DNA from: Streptomyces sp. V1I1
GTDB taxonomy: Bacteria > Actinomycetota > Actinomycetes > Streptomycetales > Streptomycetaceae
Assembly (NCBI RefSeq): GCF_030817355.1
Contig: NZ_JAUSZH010000001.1
Span: forward strand, 6,510,501-6,574,500
Reading direction: 5' to 3'
DNA length: 64,000 nucleotides
The position numbers were made by a program, and so were the translations under genes. Position 1 is the first letter of the stretch. Each line of letters opens with the position of its first letter. Positions 1 through 12,620 of this stretch are shown here, in pieces. Below the pieces are notes generated by a model. It had not been told where the DNA came from. It saw nothing but the letters and a program-made list of their open reading frames with translations, and did not search any database.

Positions 1-19
1 GCCGGCTGTCCCTGTGGCA

Positions 20-2038
20 TCAGGCTGCCCTCCTTGATCCTTGTACGTCGCGGACGAGCCCGGCGATGGAATCGGCCCGCAGCTCGTCGAGTGTGACGGC
101 CGTGCCGCCGAGATCGCCCGCGAGCGTGCCGGCAAGACCGAGGCGTACCGGCCCGGACTCGCAGTCCACGACGATCGCGGCCGTGCCCTCCGAGGCGTGC
201 AGCCGCCCGGCCCGCGCCGCCAGCGCGACCGGATCGACCCCGCCCGTCGCGCGGCCGTCCGTCACCACGACCAGCAGTGGCCGGCGGGACGGATCGCGCA
301 GGCGCTCCACGCGCAGTACGTCGTGCGCCCGCAACAGCCCGGCCGCCAGCGGCGTACGGCCACCCGTCGGCAGCGTCTCAAGACGCGCGGCGGCCGCGTC
401 CACCGACGACGTCGGCGGCAGCGCCACCTCCGCGTCCTTCCCGCGGAAGGTGATCAGGCCGACCTTGTCGCGCCGCTGGTAGGCGTCGAGCAGCAGTGAC
501 AGCACCGCGCCCTTGACCGCGCTCATCCGCTGCCTGGCCGCCATCGACCCCGATGCGTCGACGACGAACAGCACGAGGTTCCCCTCGCGCCCCTCCCGGG
601 TCGCCTGCCGCAGATCGTCACGCCGCACCACCAGGCCGCGGCCGCTGCGCCCGCGCGCCCGCTGGTGCGGGGCCGCGGCCTGCACGGTCGCCGCCAAGTG
701 CAGCTTGGTGAGCGCCCCTCGGGGCCGCCGCGCCCCCGTCGTCCGGCCGTGCTCGGTCCGCGCACGGGACCTGCGCCCCGTCGCGCCCTCGCCCAGGCCG
801 GGCACGCTCAGCACCTTCGTACGGAACGGCTCCGCGGCCCGTACGGCCTGCTGCTCACCGCCGCCCGCGACCTGCGGCTCCCCGCCGTCGGCCTCATGCG
901 GCTGCGCGGGCGTGTCAGCCTGCTCAGCGTCGCCCTGCCCCGCATCGCCCTGCGGCGGTGTGCCGGGACCGTCCTGAGGCGGGCGGCCACCGCCGCCCGG
1001 ACCGTCGGGATCCGGATCGTCCTCCTCGCCGCCGAACTCCTCCAGCGTGTCGTCGAGCTTGTCCTCGTCCAGACCGGGCGCGTCGAAGGGATTGCGCCGC
1101 CGCCGGTGCGGGAGTGCCAGCAGAGCGGCCTGCCGCACGTCCTCGGCGAGTACGTCGCTGCGCCCCGCCCACGCGGCCAGCGCCGTCGCGGTCCGTGCCA
1201 TCACGATGTCCGCGCGCATGCCGTCCACCTCGAAGGCCGCGCAGGTCGCGGCGATCTGCCGCAACGCGCCGTCCCCCAGCCGGATGTCGGGCAGCAGCGC
1301 CCGCGCGGCCACGATCCGCGCCCGCAGGGCCGCCTCGTCGTCCGCCCAGCGAGCGGCGAATCCGGCCGGATCGTCGTCGTAGGCGAGCCGCCGCCGCACC
1401 ACCTCCACCCGCTGGTCGGGCTCGCGCGACGCCGCCACCTCGACGGTGAGCCCGAATCGGTCCAGCAACTGCGGCCGCAGCTCGCCCTCTTCGGGGTTCA
1501 TCGTCCCCACGAGCAGAAAACGGGCGGCGTGCCGCACCGAGACGCCTTCACGCTCGACGTACGAGGCGCCCATGGCGGCCGCGTCCAGCAGCAGGTCGAC
1601 CAGATGGTCATGCAGCAGGTTGACCTCGTCGACGTAGAGAATCCCGCGGTGCGCGTCCGCGAGCAGCCCCGGCTCGAAGGCTTTGACGCCCTCGGCCAGC
1701 GCCCGCTCGATGTCGAGGGCCCCGACGAGCCGGTCCTCGGACGCCCCGACGGGCAGCTCAACCATCCGTGCGGCCCGCGCCACACCGCCACCGGCCTCGT
1801 GCGGACCGTCGGGGCACGCGGGGTCGGGCGCCGCGGGGTCGCAGGAGAACCGGCACCCGGCGACGACCGGCACCTCGGGCAGGAGGGCGGAAAGGGCCCG
1901 TACGGCGGTGGACTTGGCGGTGCCCTTCTCGCCGCGGACGAGCACACCACCCACGGCGGGCGAGACCGCGTTCAGCAGCAACCCGAGCCGCAGGTCGTCC
2001 ATGCCGACGATCGCGGTGAAGGGGTATGGGGTGCTCAT
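20..2038 (-). CDS. Putative cobaltochelatase/magnesium chelatase, fused ChlI-ChlD subunit
   Basis: 672 aa. An AAA+ ATPase domain comes first (Walker A GEKGTAKS near residue 36, Walker B YVDE near 135). A long acidic, Pro/Gly/Gln-rich linker follows (about 325-420), then a C-terminal von Willebrand A domain with a MIDAS DASGS motif near 490 and a later TDG. This I-D fusion is the usual actinobacterial form of the ATPase part of a metal-chelatase complex. Its likely large-subunit partner is the cobN product just upstream, giving ATP-dependent cobalt insertion into the corrin ring in the cytoplasm. ATG start with GAGGAG about 7 nt upstream. It is separated from cobN by 283 bp of repeats and hairpins, so it may have its own promoter. 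The family assignment is firm; cobalt rather than magnesium is inferred from the neighbours. Confidence 0.9.
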   Translation of the reverse strand: MSTPYPFTAIVGMDDLRLGLLLNAVSPAVGGVLVRGEKGTAKSTAVRALSALLPEVPVVAGCRFSCDPAAPDPACPDGPHEAGGGVARAARMVELPVGASEDRLVGALDIERALAEGVKAFEPGLLADAHRGILYVDEVNLLHDHLVDLLLDAAAMGASYVEREGVSVRHAARFLLVGTMNPEEGELRPQLLDRFGLTVEVAASREPDQRVEVVRRRLAYDDDPAGFAARWADDEAALRARIVAARALLPDIRLGDGALRQIAATCAAFEVDGMRADIVMARTATALAAWAGRSDVLAEDVRQAALLALPHRRRRNPFDAPGLDEDKLDDTLEEFGGEEDDPDPDGPGGGGRPPQDGPGTPPQGDAGQGDAEQADTPAQPHEADGGEPQVAGGGEQQAVRAAEPFRTKVLSVPGLGEGATGRRSRARTEHGRTTGARRPRGALTKLHLAATVQAAAPHQRARGRSGRGLVVRRDDLRQATREGREGNLVLFVVDASGSMAARQRMSAVKGAVLSLLLDAYQRRDKVGLITFRGKDAEVALPPTSSVDAAAARLETLPTGGRTPLAAGLLRAHDVLRVERLRDPSRRPLLVVVTDGRATGGVDPVALAARAGRLHASEGTAAIVVDCESGPVRLGLAGTLAGDLGGTAVTLDELRADSIAGLVRDVQGSRRAA

Positions 2039-2059
2039 GCGGGCTCCTCGATCGTGTTC

Positions 2060-2320
2060 AGGCGGGGAGATTGCCCCACCCCGCCCTTTCCCGTAACCAG
2101 GGGGCTTCGTCCCCTGGACCCCCAGTCCTCAATCTCCCCCAGACTTCGTCCGGGGGGACCCCCAACGGGCCCCGTTGGAACCCCGCCGGCGTTTGAGGCG
2201 CGGGGCCCGGGGCGGAGCCCCGAATCAAGCCTCGCCGGCGTTTGAGGCGTGGGGGTCCCCCTACGCCCGCAGGGCGTAGGGGGAGGGTGTGGGGCGGAGC
2301 CCCAGCAGCTGGCAGGCCTC
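2060..2320. repeat. Intergenic array of dispersed Streptomyces repeat modules
   Basis: This 283-bp gap between cobN and the chelatase subunit holds no gene. It contains several GC-rich palindromes, for example CCAGGGG(gcttcgt)CCCCTGG, and the module CGCCGGCGTTTGAGGCG twice (about 2188 and 2233), each copy near GGGGCGGAGCCCC. Modules of this kind are scattered between genes in many streptomycetes and usually sit at transcript ends. Here they lie downstream of the riboswitch-controlled cob operon and upstream of the chelatase gene. Confidence 0.7.
2257..2283 (-). terminator. Perfect 12-bp hairpin after cobN
   Basis: CCCCCTACGCCC and GGGCGTAGGGGG pair perfectly around a 3-nt loop, 39 bp past the cobN stop on the minus strand. 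There is no T-tract, as is common for terminators in this GC-rich group. It probably ends or attenuates the cobD-cobQ-cobN transcript before the downstream chelatase subunit. Confidence 0.55.
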
Positions 2321-2321
2321 C

Positions 2322-5968
<3,647 letters not shown>

Positions 5969-5972
<4 letters not shown>

Positions 5973-7534
5973 ACGGGCGCTCCAAGTGTTCCGGGTGCTC
6001 CGGGTGGAATGAAGGGAAGTCCTGACGGTGCGCCCGACTCGATGAGCCGCAGCAGCGCATCCGTATCCGCGTGTTCCTCGATCAGATCGCCGAGCCGGTC
6101 CAGCTGCTCCTCGCGCAGCGCGCCGAAACTGGTGTCCGGGGCGGGCACGAAGCGCCGTCCCGCGGCCGCGGCCACCTCGCGCAGGAAGGCGCGCCGGAAG
6201 CCGTCGCTCTCCAGCGACCCGTGCCAGTGCGTGCCCCACACGGAGCCGACCCGGCAGCCGTCCAAGAAGGCTCTGCCCCCGAGTACTTCGGCGACGCCGT
6301 GGTGGATCTCGTAACCCTCTACGGCTTCGCCGAGCGCCTCACCGACGGGCCTGGCCAGCGTCTTTTCGACGGCGAACCGGATGCGTACGGGCAGCAGGCC
6401 GAGGCCTGGGACATGGCCCGCCCGCGACTCGACCTCGTCGTCGATGTGCTCGCCGAGCAGCTGGAATCCGCCGCAGATGCCCAGTACGGGCCTGCCCTCG
6501 GCGGCCCGCCGCTTCAGCGCGTCCGCGAGCCCCCGCTCGCGCAGCCACTCCAGGGCGCGCACAGTCCCACGCGTGCCCGGCACGACCGCCAGGTCGGCGT
6601 CGACGAGCTCCTCGGCCCGGTCCACGAACCGCACGACGACGCCCGGTTCGGCGGCCAGCGCGTCCACGTCCGTGAAGTTCGACATCAGCGGTACGGCGCA
6701 CACGGCGACGCGCAGCACGTCCTCGCCGACAGGAGGCGCTACCACCGACTCCCGTACCGCGCCGCGCAGGGAGACGCTCCCCCAGCCTCCGGCCGGGGGG
6801 ACCCCCATCCCGTCCTCCTCGTCGATGCCGAGGCCGTGCGCGAAGGGCAGCACTCCGTACGTGTGCCGTCCGGTCAGCCCGTGCAGCATCTCCAGGCCAG
6901 GCTCGAGCAGCGACACATCGCCCCGGAACTTATTGACCAAGTACCCCGCGACCAGCGCCTGGTCCTCGGCGCTCAGCAGCGCCGTCGTACCGAAGAAGGA
7001 GGCGAAGACGCCACCGCGGTCGATGTCTCCGACGACCAGCACCGGGAGCCGTGCGGCCCGTGCGATGCCCATGTTCACGATGTCCGTACGCCGCAGATTG
7101 ATCTCGGCCGGACTGCCCGCCCCCTCGCAGATCACGGCTTCATACGTGCCCCGCAGCTCTTCCAGGCACTCCACGACCGTACTCAGCAGGGCTTCCTGCC
7201 GCCCGCCGTGGTAGCCGCGGGCACTCAGCTCGCCCACCGGCTTGCCCATCAGTACGACCTGGCTGGAGCGGTCGCTGCCCGGCTTGAGCAGCACCGGGTT
7301 CATCAGGGCGCTCGGCTCCACGCGCGCGGCCTGCGCCTGCATGGCCTGCGCCCGCCCGATCTCCGCGCCCTCGCGCGTCACGAACGAATTGAGCGACATG
7401 TTCTGCCCCTTGAAGGGCGCGACCTTCACTCCCTGCCGTACGAGCCACCGGCAGATCCCGGCCGTGACGACGCTCTTGCCCGCGTCGGAGGTGGTCCCGG
7501 CGACCAGCAGCCCCCCGGCCTTCCGTCTGCTCAT
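5969..7534 (-). CDS. cobQ: Cobyric acid synthase CobQ/CbiP
   Basis: 521 aa. It carries out the ATP- and glutamine-dependent amidation of adenosylcobyrinic acid a,c-diamide to adenosylcobyric acid. The N-terminal synthetase domain has the P-loop-like GTTSDAGKS (residues 13-21) and [11 protein letters not shown]. The C-terminal class I glutaminase-like domain has the nucleophile Cys in [11 protein letters not shown] (about 345) and a His in WGTHWHG (about 435). ATG start at 7534 overlaps the cobD stop by 4 nt (ATGA), and the gene ends by ATGA overlap with cobN. The unbroken coupling of cobD, cobQ and cobN suggests stoichiometric expression under one cobalamin riboswitch. Confidence 0.97.
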
Positions 7535-8496
7535 CCCCGCCCCTTTCCGGCGTGCCGCACACGCAGCGCGTGCCCCGCCACGCGGCCCGTGGCGCAGGCC
7601 GCCAGTGTCAGCCAGCCGACGCGGCGCGACAGCCGCACGGCACGTTCGATGTCGCCGAACTGCACCGGGCGGCCGGTGCCGTTGAGTACGGGACGGTGCT
7701 CGACGCGTCCGCCGTACGAGAGGGTTCCGCCCAGCCGTACGCCGAGCGCCCCCGCGAACGCCGCCTCCACCGGGCCCGCGTTCGGACTCGGATGCTTCTT
7801 CGCGTCGTCCCGCCACGCCCGTACGGCTCCGCGCGGGTCCTGGCCGGCGAGCACCGCCAGACCCGCGGTGAGGCGGGCGCCCGGCCAGCACGCCACGTCG
7901 TCGAGGCGCGCCGAGGCCCAGCCGAACCGCCCGTATCTGGGCGACTTGTGGCCGACCATCGCGTCCAGCGTGTTGACCGCCCGGAAACCCACCAGACCCG
8001 GCACACCCGCGAGCGCTCCCCAGACCAGCGCGCCCACCACCGCGTCGGAGGTGTTCTCGGCGACGGATTCCACGACGGCGCGGGCGATCTGCTGCTCGTT
8101 CAGGCTCTGCGGGTCTCGCCCGCACAGATGCGGCAGCCGCTCCCGGGCCACCTCCACGTCCCCGGCGGCGAGCGCGCCGCCGACGGCCCGCGCCTCACGG
8201 CCCAGCGATGTGCCGCCGACGACGGCCCAGGTGGCGGCGGCGGTCAGCGCGACGGACGAGGCGGAGCGGCCCCGTACCCCGCGGGCGAGGAGCGCGGCGG
8301 CAGCCGCGGCGCCCCCGGCGCACACGGCGGTGTGCAGCGCGCCCCAGCCACGGTGGTCGCGCCACAGAACGCGCTCGACGGCGCCCGCGGCCCGTCCGAA
8401 CGCGGCGACCGGATGCCCCCGGCGAGGGTCGCCGAGCAGCAGGTCGCCGACCAGGCCGGCGGTGGCGCCGTAGGCGAAAGTGCGGTCGGCACGCAT
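7531..8496 (-). CDS. cobD: Adenosylcobinamide-phosphate synthase CobD/CbiB
   Basis: 321 aa, the usual size for CbiB. It is a polytopic membrane enzyme that joins cobyric acid to aminopropanol phosphate to make the nucleotide-loop arm. Family features are [19 protein letters not shown] near the N-terminus, RDPQSL with [15 protein letters not shown] in the middle, and [17 protein letters not shown]. The start [18 protein letters not shown] is preferred over the 99-codon upstream extension, which would run through the riboswitch leader. First gene of the minus-strand operon; its 3' end overlaps cobQ as ATGA. Confidence 0.95.
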   Translation of the reverse strand: MRADRTFAYGATAGLVGDLLLGDPRRGHPVAAFGRAAGAVERVLWRDHRGWGALHTAVCAGGAAAAAALLARGVRGRSASSVALTAAATWAVVGGTSLGREARAVGGALAAGDVEVARERLPHLCGRDPQSLNEQQIARAVVESVAENTSDAVVGALVWGALAGVPGLVGFRAVNTLDAMVGHKSPRYGRFGWASARLDDVACWPGARLTAGLAVLAGQDPRGAVRAWRDDAKKHPSPNAGPVEAAFAGALGVRLGGTLSYGGRVEHRPVLNGTGRPVQFGDIERAVRLSRRVGWLTLAACATGRVAGHALRVRHAGKGRG

Positions 8497-8611
8497 GGGT
8501 TCAGGCCGACGTTTCGCCTGGAATGGCCCTCGTACCCACAGCAGGAACTGAACCGCAGCCGCGCATGGCGATATGTCCTCACTCAGGGTGTCCGCGCCCT
8601 GGTTCGACGTG

Positions 8612-8800
8612 ATCGGCGGTGAGAGTTCCTGGCTTCCGGGGGAGTGCTCCCCCGGTGACAGTGGCGGGACCGCGCCGGATTCGCACCGGCTTCCTCTTCT
8701 GTCGCCGTAGATGGCCTCGGCAGTCCACCACGTGCGAGAACGCCCGTCAACTCGCCCTTGACCTGCGGTGGGACAGTGTGCCGAGCCCCACATCTACGGC
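8612..8800 (-). promoter_or_regulatory. Cobalamin (B12) riboswitch of the cobD operon
   Basis: Read on the minus strand, the conserved core is present in order: GGAAGCCGGTGCGAATCCGGC (8676-8696 region), the CCCGCCACTGT block (8657-8669) and the B12-box form AAGCCAGGAACTC (about 8624-8636), with a GGGGGAG/CTCCCCC hairpin between the last two. The aptamer lies 115-200 nt upstream of cobD in the same orientation, as expected for feedback repression of corrinoid synthesis by adenosylcobalamin. A long extra hairpin precedes the core: GCCGTAGATG at 8791-8800 pairs with CATCTACGGC at 8704-8713, with an inner CTCGGCA/TGCCGAG stem. The 5' boundary is approximate. Confidence 0.92.
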
Positions 8801-8813
8801 ACGGGAAAAGGCC

Positions 8814-8844
8814 GGGCCGGGTCACCCGAAGGGGTGCCCGGCCC
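8814..8844 (-). terminator. Intrinsic terminator of the pit operon
   Basis: On the minus strand GGGCCGGGCACCC and GGGTGACCCGGCCC form a stem with one bulged base and a short loop, followed by GGCCTTTTCCC. It lies 25 bp past the stop of the small membrane gene, so it ends the pit transcript before the B12 riboswitch leader. The T-run makes it more convincing than most hairpins in this window. Confidence 0.75.
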
Positions 8845-8868
8845 GACCTTGTGCTGAGTGAGCCGCCG

Positions 8869-9093
8869 TCAGACGACGATCAGATAGATCCCGTACGCCA
8901 CGGCCGCCGCGCAGAGCGCGAAGCAGGCGTATGCGCCCGTGCGCGCCAGGACCGCGGAGCCGCCGCGTCCTCCGGCCGCCGACTCCTGCTTGGTCAGGCC
9001 CACGACGCCCAGGGTGAACAGGCCCACCAGGGCGACGGTGGCGACGAGGCTCACGCCGAAGACGGAGCCGAGTGCTGCCCAGTCGATTTTCAT
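8869..9093 (-). CDS. Small membrane protein linked to phosphate transporter
   Basis: 74 aa with two predicted membrane segments (about residues 8-32 and 48-72) joined by a short polar loop containing KQESAAGGRGG. No catalytic motif is visible. It begins 12 bp after pit on the same strand and ends at an intrinsic terminator, so the two almost certainly share a transcript. A small gene of this kind sits next to pitH2 in S. coelicolor as I recall. A role as accessory subunit or regulator of the phosphate transporter is inferred from position only. Confidence 0.8.
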   Translation of the reverse strand: MKIDWAALGSVFGVSLVATVALVGLFTLGVVGLTKQESAAGGRGGSAVLARTGAYACFALCAAAVAYGIYLIVV

Positions 9094-9105
9094 GCTGATC
9101 TGTCC

Positions 9106-10359
9106 TTACACCGTGGCCGGCTGCGTCGTCGGCTCGGAGTCGGCCGCGTGGGGCTGAGCCGGGATGGTCGTCTTGAGGTCCTGCGCGGGCGTGCCGGCCG
9201 GCGGCGGGCTGACGGCCGCGATGGCGGCGGTCACAACACCGGCGGGCTCGGCGTCGCCGTCCACGTCGTTGACATTGGTGTGGTCGACCACCTGGCGGCG
9301 GGAGACGAGCCAGATGGCGACGCAGGCGCCGATCAGGAAGGCCGCGACGGCCGCGACACCCCAGTCGCCCTGCTTGGTCACGAACTCCGAGCCCGCGGCG
9401 ACCAGACCGGCGGCCGGCAGGGTCAGGCCCCAGGCGACGAACATCCGGGTGGCGGTGGACCAGCGGACCACGCCGCCCTTGCGGCCGAGACCCGCGCCCA
9501 TCACGGCGCCGGAGCAGGAGTGCGTGGTCGACAGCGAGAAGCCGAGGTTGGAGGAGGCGAGGATGACGCTGGCCGCGCTGGTCTGGGCGGCGAAGCCCTG
9601 CTGCGGCTGGAGGTCGGTCAGGCCCTTGCCCATGGTGCGGATGATGCGCCAGCCGCCGAGGTAGGTGCCCAGCGCGATCGCGAGACCGGCGGCGAGGATG
9701 ACCCACATCGGAGGGTTGGAGCCGGGGGAGAGCACGCCGCCGGCGATGAGCGCCAGCGTGATGATGCCCATGGTCTTCTGCGCGTCGTTGGTGCCGTGGG
9801 CCAGGGAGACCAGGCCCGCCGAGGTGATCTGGCCGGCGCGGTAGCCCTTCGCGGTGGCCTTCTCGTCGGCGTTCTTGCCGATTCTGTACGTCAGCCGGGA
9901 GGCCAGGAACGCCGCGATGCCGGCGACCAGCGGGGCGGCGATCGCGGGGATCAGAACCTTGGTGACGACGGTGCCGCCGTTGACTCCGCCGACGCCGACC
10001 GAGGCGATGGTGGCGCCGATCAGTCCGCCCATGAGGGCGTGCGAAGAGCTGGAGGGCAGGCCGATCAGCCAGGTCATCAGGTTCCACAGGATGGCGCCGA
10101 CGAGCGCCGCGAATATGACCTCTGGTGTGATGCCGTCCTCGGTGACGATGCCGCTGGAGATCGTCTTGGCGACCTCCACGGACAGGAACGCGCCGACGAG
10201 GTTGAGCACGGCGGACATGGCCACCGCCGTCTTGGGTTTCAGAGCGCCGGTCGAGATGGTCGTCGCCATCGCGTTGGCGGTGTCGTGGAAACCGTTCGTG
10301 AAATCGAACACGAGCGCTGTCACGATCACAATCGCGAGCAGCAAGGTGATGTGTTCCAT
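9106..10359 (-). CDS. pit: PiT-family inorganic phosphate transporter
   Basis: 417 aa, polytopic. The N-terminal PiT signature is clear (TNGFHDTANAMATTISTGAL, residues about 21-40) and its inverted-repeat counterpart is SLAHGTNDAQKTMGIITLAL (about 208-227). PiT proteins take up metal-phosphate in symport with protons. The C-terminal 60 residues are Pro/Ala-rich and cytoplasmic. The ATG start at 10359 lies 33-70 bp from a cluster of GTTCAC-like repeats, so PhoR/PhoP control is likely. In S. coelicolor the orthologous pitH2 is reported as PhoP-dependent. Co-transcribed with the 74-aa membrane protein. Confidence 0.93.
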   Translation of the reverse strand: MEHITLLLAIVIVTALVFDFTNGFHDTANAMATTISTGALKPKTAVAMSAVLNLVGAFLSVEVAKTISSGIVTEDGITPEVIFAALVGAILWNLMTWLIGLPSSSSHALMGGLIGATIASVGVGGVNGGTVVTKVLIPAIAAPLVAGIAAFLASRLTYRIGKNADEKATAKGYRAGQITSAGLVSLAHGTNDAQKTMGIITLALIAGGVLSPGSNPPMWVILAAGLAIALGTYLGGWRIIRTMGKGLTDLQPQQGFAAQTSAASVILASSNLGFSLSTTHSCSGAVMGAGLGRKGGVVRWSTATRMFVAWGLTLPAAGLVAAGSEFVTKQGDWGVAAVAAFLIGACVAIWLVSRRQVVDHTNVNDVDGDAEPAGVVTAAIAAVSPPPAGTPAQDLKTTIPAQPHAADSEPTTQPATV

Positions 10360-10391
10360 TTACCCAGGCAATCGTTTGACGTCAGTGGCCC

Positions 10392-10428
10392 GGCGAACGT
10401 AGTTAACCTGAGTGAACGGAAGATGAAC
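10392..10428 (-). promoter_or_regulatory. Candidate PHO boxes upstream of pit
   Basis: On the minus strand four heptamers resembling the Streptomyces PhoP box unit GTTCACC follow one another: GTTCATC, GTTCACT, GTTAACT and GTTCGCC, spaced 11, 10 and 9 bp apart. The first two have the canonical 11-bp period. They end 33 bp before the pit start codon. PhoP binding is inferred from the match to the known consensus. Confidence 0.7.
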
Positions 10429-10631
10429 TGGGACGGGCGTTGCGGTGTCCTCAAGTGAGGATTCGTGACTCCGCTTGTCGGACGGCTTTGTGCCGGCTCG
10501 GTGACAGTAAGGGGGGAGTGCGGTACCGACGCCGCGCGGAAGCGAAAAACGGCCCTTTGCGGCGGTTTGCGTGATCTCCGTCACCCGCCTGCCCCTGCGG
10601 CGCCGCGGCCCCGCCTGACAGGATCGCCCGC

Positions 10632-11294
10632 ATGACCGATCAGGTGCGGCAGGACGCGATCGAACGGGCGTGGGAAGACCTCGTGGCCACGGCCCGCAGG
10701 ACGGCGGCGGAAGGCCTGGTGGTGGGCACATCGGGCAATGTCTCGGCGCGGGTCGGCGGACTCGTCCTGGTCACCCCGAGCGGAGTCCCCTACGACCGGC
10801 TCACCCCCGCGGACGCAGTCGCCGTCGATCTCGACGGCAACCAGCTCCTCGGCGAGCTCGCGCCCACCAGCGAGCTGCCGCTCCACCTGGAGGTCTACCG
10901 CAACACGAACGCCGGTGCCGTGGTCCACACCCACGCCGTGCACGCGACCGCCGTCTCCACCCTCGTCCCCGAGCTCCCGCCCATCCACTACATGGCCGCG
11001 GCCCTCGGCGGCACAGTCCGTGTCGCGCGGTACGCCCTGTACGGAACGGACGAGCTGGCCGCGAACATGCTCCACGCCCTGCGCGAGCGCACCGCCTGCC
11101 TCCTGCAGAACCACGGCACCGTCGCCTACGGCGACTCCCTCGACCAGGCATACGACCGCACCGCCCAGCTGGAGTGGATGTGCCGCCTCTGGCTGGCCGC
11201 GGCATCGCTGCCCGGACACACGCCCAGCCTGCTCTCCGGCTCCCAGCTGCGCGAGGCCGCGGAGAAGCTCCAGGGGTACGGCCAGCCCGGCTGA
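10632..11294 (+). CDS. Class II aldolase/adducin family protein (FucA-like)
   Basis: 220 aa, full length for the fuculose-1-phosphate aldolase family. The phosphate-binding GTSGNVSAR (about residues 31-39) and the zinc ligands HTHAVHAT (about 96-103) and QNHG (about 158-161) are all present. A Glu in TSELPLHLEVY matches the catalytic acid. It probably cleaves or forms a phosphorylated sugar or a related 2-hydroxy-acid compound in the cytoplasm, but the exact substrate cannot be read from the sequence. The next gene begins 58 bp downstream. Confidence 0.88.
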   Translation: MTDQVRQDAIERAWEDLVATARRTAAEGLVVGTSGNVSARVGGLVLVTPSGVPYDRLTPADAVAVDLDGNQLLGELAPTSELPLHLEVYRNTNAGAVVHTHAVHATAVSTLVPELPPIHYMAAALGGTVRVARYALYGTDELAANMLHALRERTACLLQNHGTVAYGDSLDQAYDRTAQLEWMCRLWLAAASLPGHTPSLLSGSQLREAAEKLQGYGQPG

Positions 11295-11352
11295 CACCAT
11301 CTGCGACCGCCGTCCACTGGCAGCGAGGCGTGCTGATGCCGACACTGGAACG

Positions 11353-12477
11353 GTGCGCCCGGCTACAGCGACGGCAGCGGCCGTCACCACCCTGATAGGT
11401 CTCGGCGCGGCCGCGATCGCGGCCGGCCGCTACGCAAGCGACGCCGTGCTCAAAGCGCGGCCAGGGCAGCCGCTGCCCGGCGAGCCCCGGCCGACCGTGC
11501 ACGCCACGGCCGACGGTCAGGTGACCCTGACCCGCAGCCTCGCCACACAGCGCCCCGGCACGTACGCACTCCACGGCAAGGACGTCCACGCGGTCGTCGG
11601 CCCCGTACTCAACGGGGTGTCGCACCCCGTCGACACCGTAGTACGCCGCCTGGAGCGGGTCAGCCGCGGCAGCCTGGAGCCCGGCAGCCGGGTGCGGCTC
11701 ACCCCGCAGGTGCACAGCGGCGACCCGTGGAGCGCGCTCGGCCTCGCTCACCGCGATGTCGACATCCCCGGCGAACTCGGCACGCTGCCCGCCTGGTTCG
11801 TGCCGGGCCCGCGGGAGACGTGGGTGATCACCGTGCACGGCCTGGGCGCCACCCGGGAACACCCGCTGAACCTCCTGCCGTTCCTGCACGCCCAGCGGTT
11901 CCCCGTCCTCGACATCGCCTACCGAGGGGACCAGGGCGCCCCCAGGCCCCCCGACGGGCTCGGGCACCTCGGCGACTCCGAGTGGCGCGACCTGGACGCG
12001 GCCATCCGCTTCGCGGTGCGCCACGGCGCCGAGCACATCGTCCTGCACGGCTGGTCCACCGGCGCGTCGATGGCCCTGCACGCCGCCGCCAACTCCGCGC
12101 TGCGCGACCGGATCAGCGGGCTCGTCCTGGACTCCCCGGTACTCGACTGGGAGGCCACCCTGCGCAATCTGGCCGCCCACCGGACCCCCGCGGCCCTGCT
12201 GCCGCTCGCCGTCAGGGCGGCGCAGGGCAGGACCGGACTGCACGGCGACCGGCTGCTCAACGCCTCGGACCCGAAGTCCCTGCGCGTGCCGACACTCATC
12301 TTCCACGGCCCGGACGACACGCTCGCCCCCTGGCAGCGGTCGCGCGAACTGGCCGCCCGCCGCCCCGAACTGATCAGCCTGCACACGGTCCAGCACGCCC
12401 CGCACGCCGCCATGTGGAACGCCGACCCGGCACGCTACGAAGAAGCCCTCCGCCGCTTCCTCACCCCGTTGATGTAG
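11353..12477 (+). CDS. Alpha/beta hydrolase with N-terminal membrane segment
   Basis: 374 aa from a GTG at 11353. The frame stays open upstream inside the aldolase gene but offers no ATG in the gap. One hydrophobic N-terminal segment (TTLIGLGAAAIAAG) suggests a membrane anchor or uncleaved signal. The hydrolase fold begins near residue 150. Landmarks are the oxyanion region VITVHGLGATREH, the nucleophile elbow HGWSTGAS (Gly-Trp-Ser-Thr-Gly), an acidic residue in HGPDDTLAP and the catalytic His in HAPHAAMW. Substrate unknown. The start is uncertain because the GGAA upstream is only 2 nt away. Confidence 0.82.
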   Translation: MRPATATAAAVTTLIGLGAAAIAAGRYASDAVLKARPGQPLPGEPRPTVHATADGQVTLTRSLATQRPGTYALHGKDVHAVVGPVLNGVSHPVDTVVRRLERVSRGSLEPGSRVRLTPQVHSGDPWSALGLAHRDVDIPGELGTLPAWFVPGPRETWVITVHGLGATREHPLNLLPFLHAQRFPVLDIAYRGDQGAPRPPDGLGHLGDSEWRDLDAAIRFAVRHGAEHIVLHGWSTGASMALHAAANSALRDRISGLVLDSPVLDWEATLRNLAAHRTPAALLPLAVRAAQGRTGLHGDRLLNASDPKSLRVPTLIFHGPDDTLAPWQRSRELAARRPELISLHTVQHAPHAAMWNADPARYEEALRRFLTPLM

Positions 12478-12478
12478 C

Positions 12479-12532
12479 CCTGACGAGGTCCTGACACAGT
12501 CCTGACGAGGTCCTGACGCGTCCTGACGGCGT
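12479..12532. repeat. Five 11-bp direct repeats CCTGACnnnGT
   Basis: Directly after the hydrolase stop codon lie CCTGACGAGGT, CCTGACACAGT, CCTGACGAGGT, CCTGACGCGT (10 bp) and CCTGACGGCGT. The array ends 88 bp before the start of the next gene. A period of one helical turn resembles a multi-protomer operator, but slippage at a gene end is also possible. Confidence 0.8.
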
Positions 12533-12620
12533 CCGGCGCAGCCCTGGCGAGACGGCCGCGCAGCACGGCCGACCAGGTTCCGTTTGGGCTTTCGGGCCGT
12601 CAGCGGGAAGACTGCTCCCC

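Noticed and set aside
8497..8793. 99-residue N-terminal extension of CobD
   Set aside because: It would translate through the B12 riboswitch; family alignment and the aptamer position support the start at 8496.
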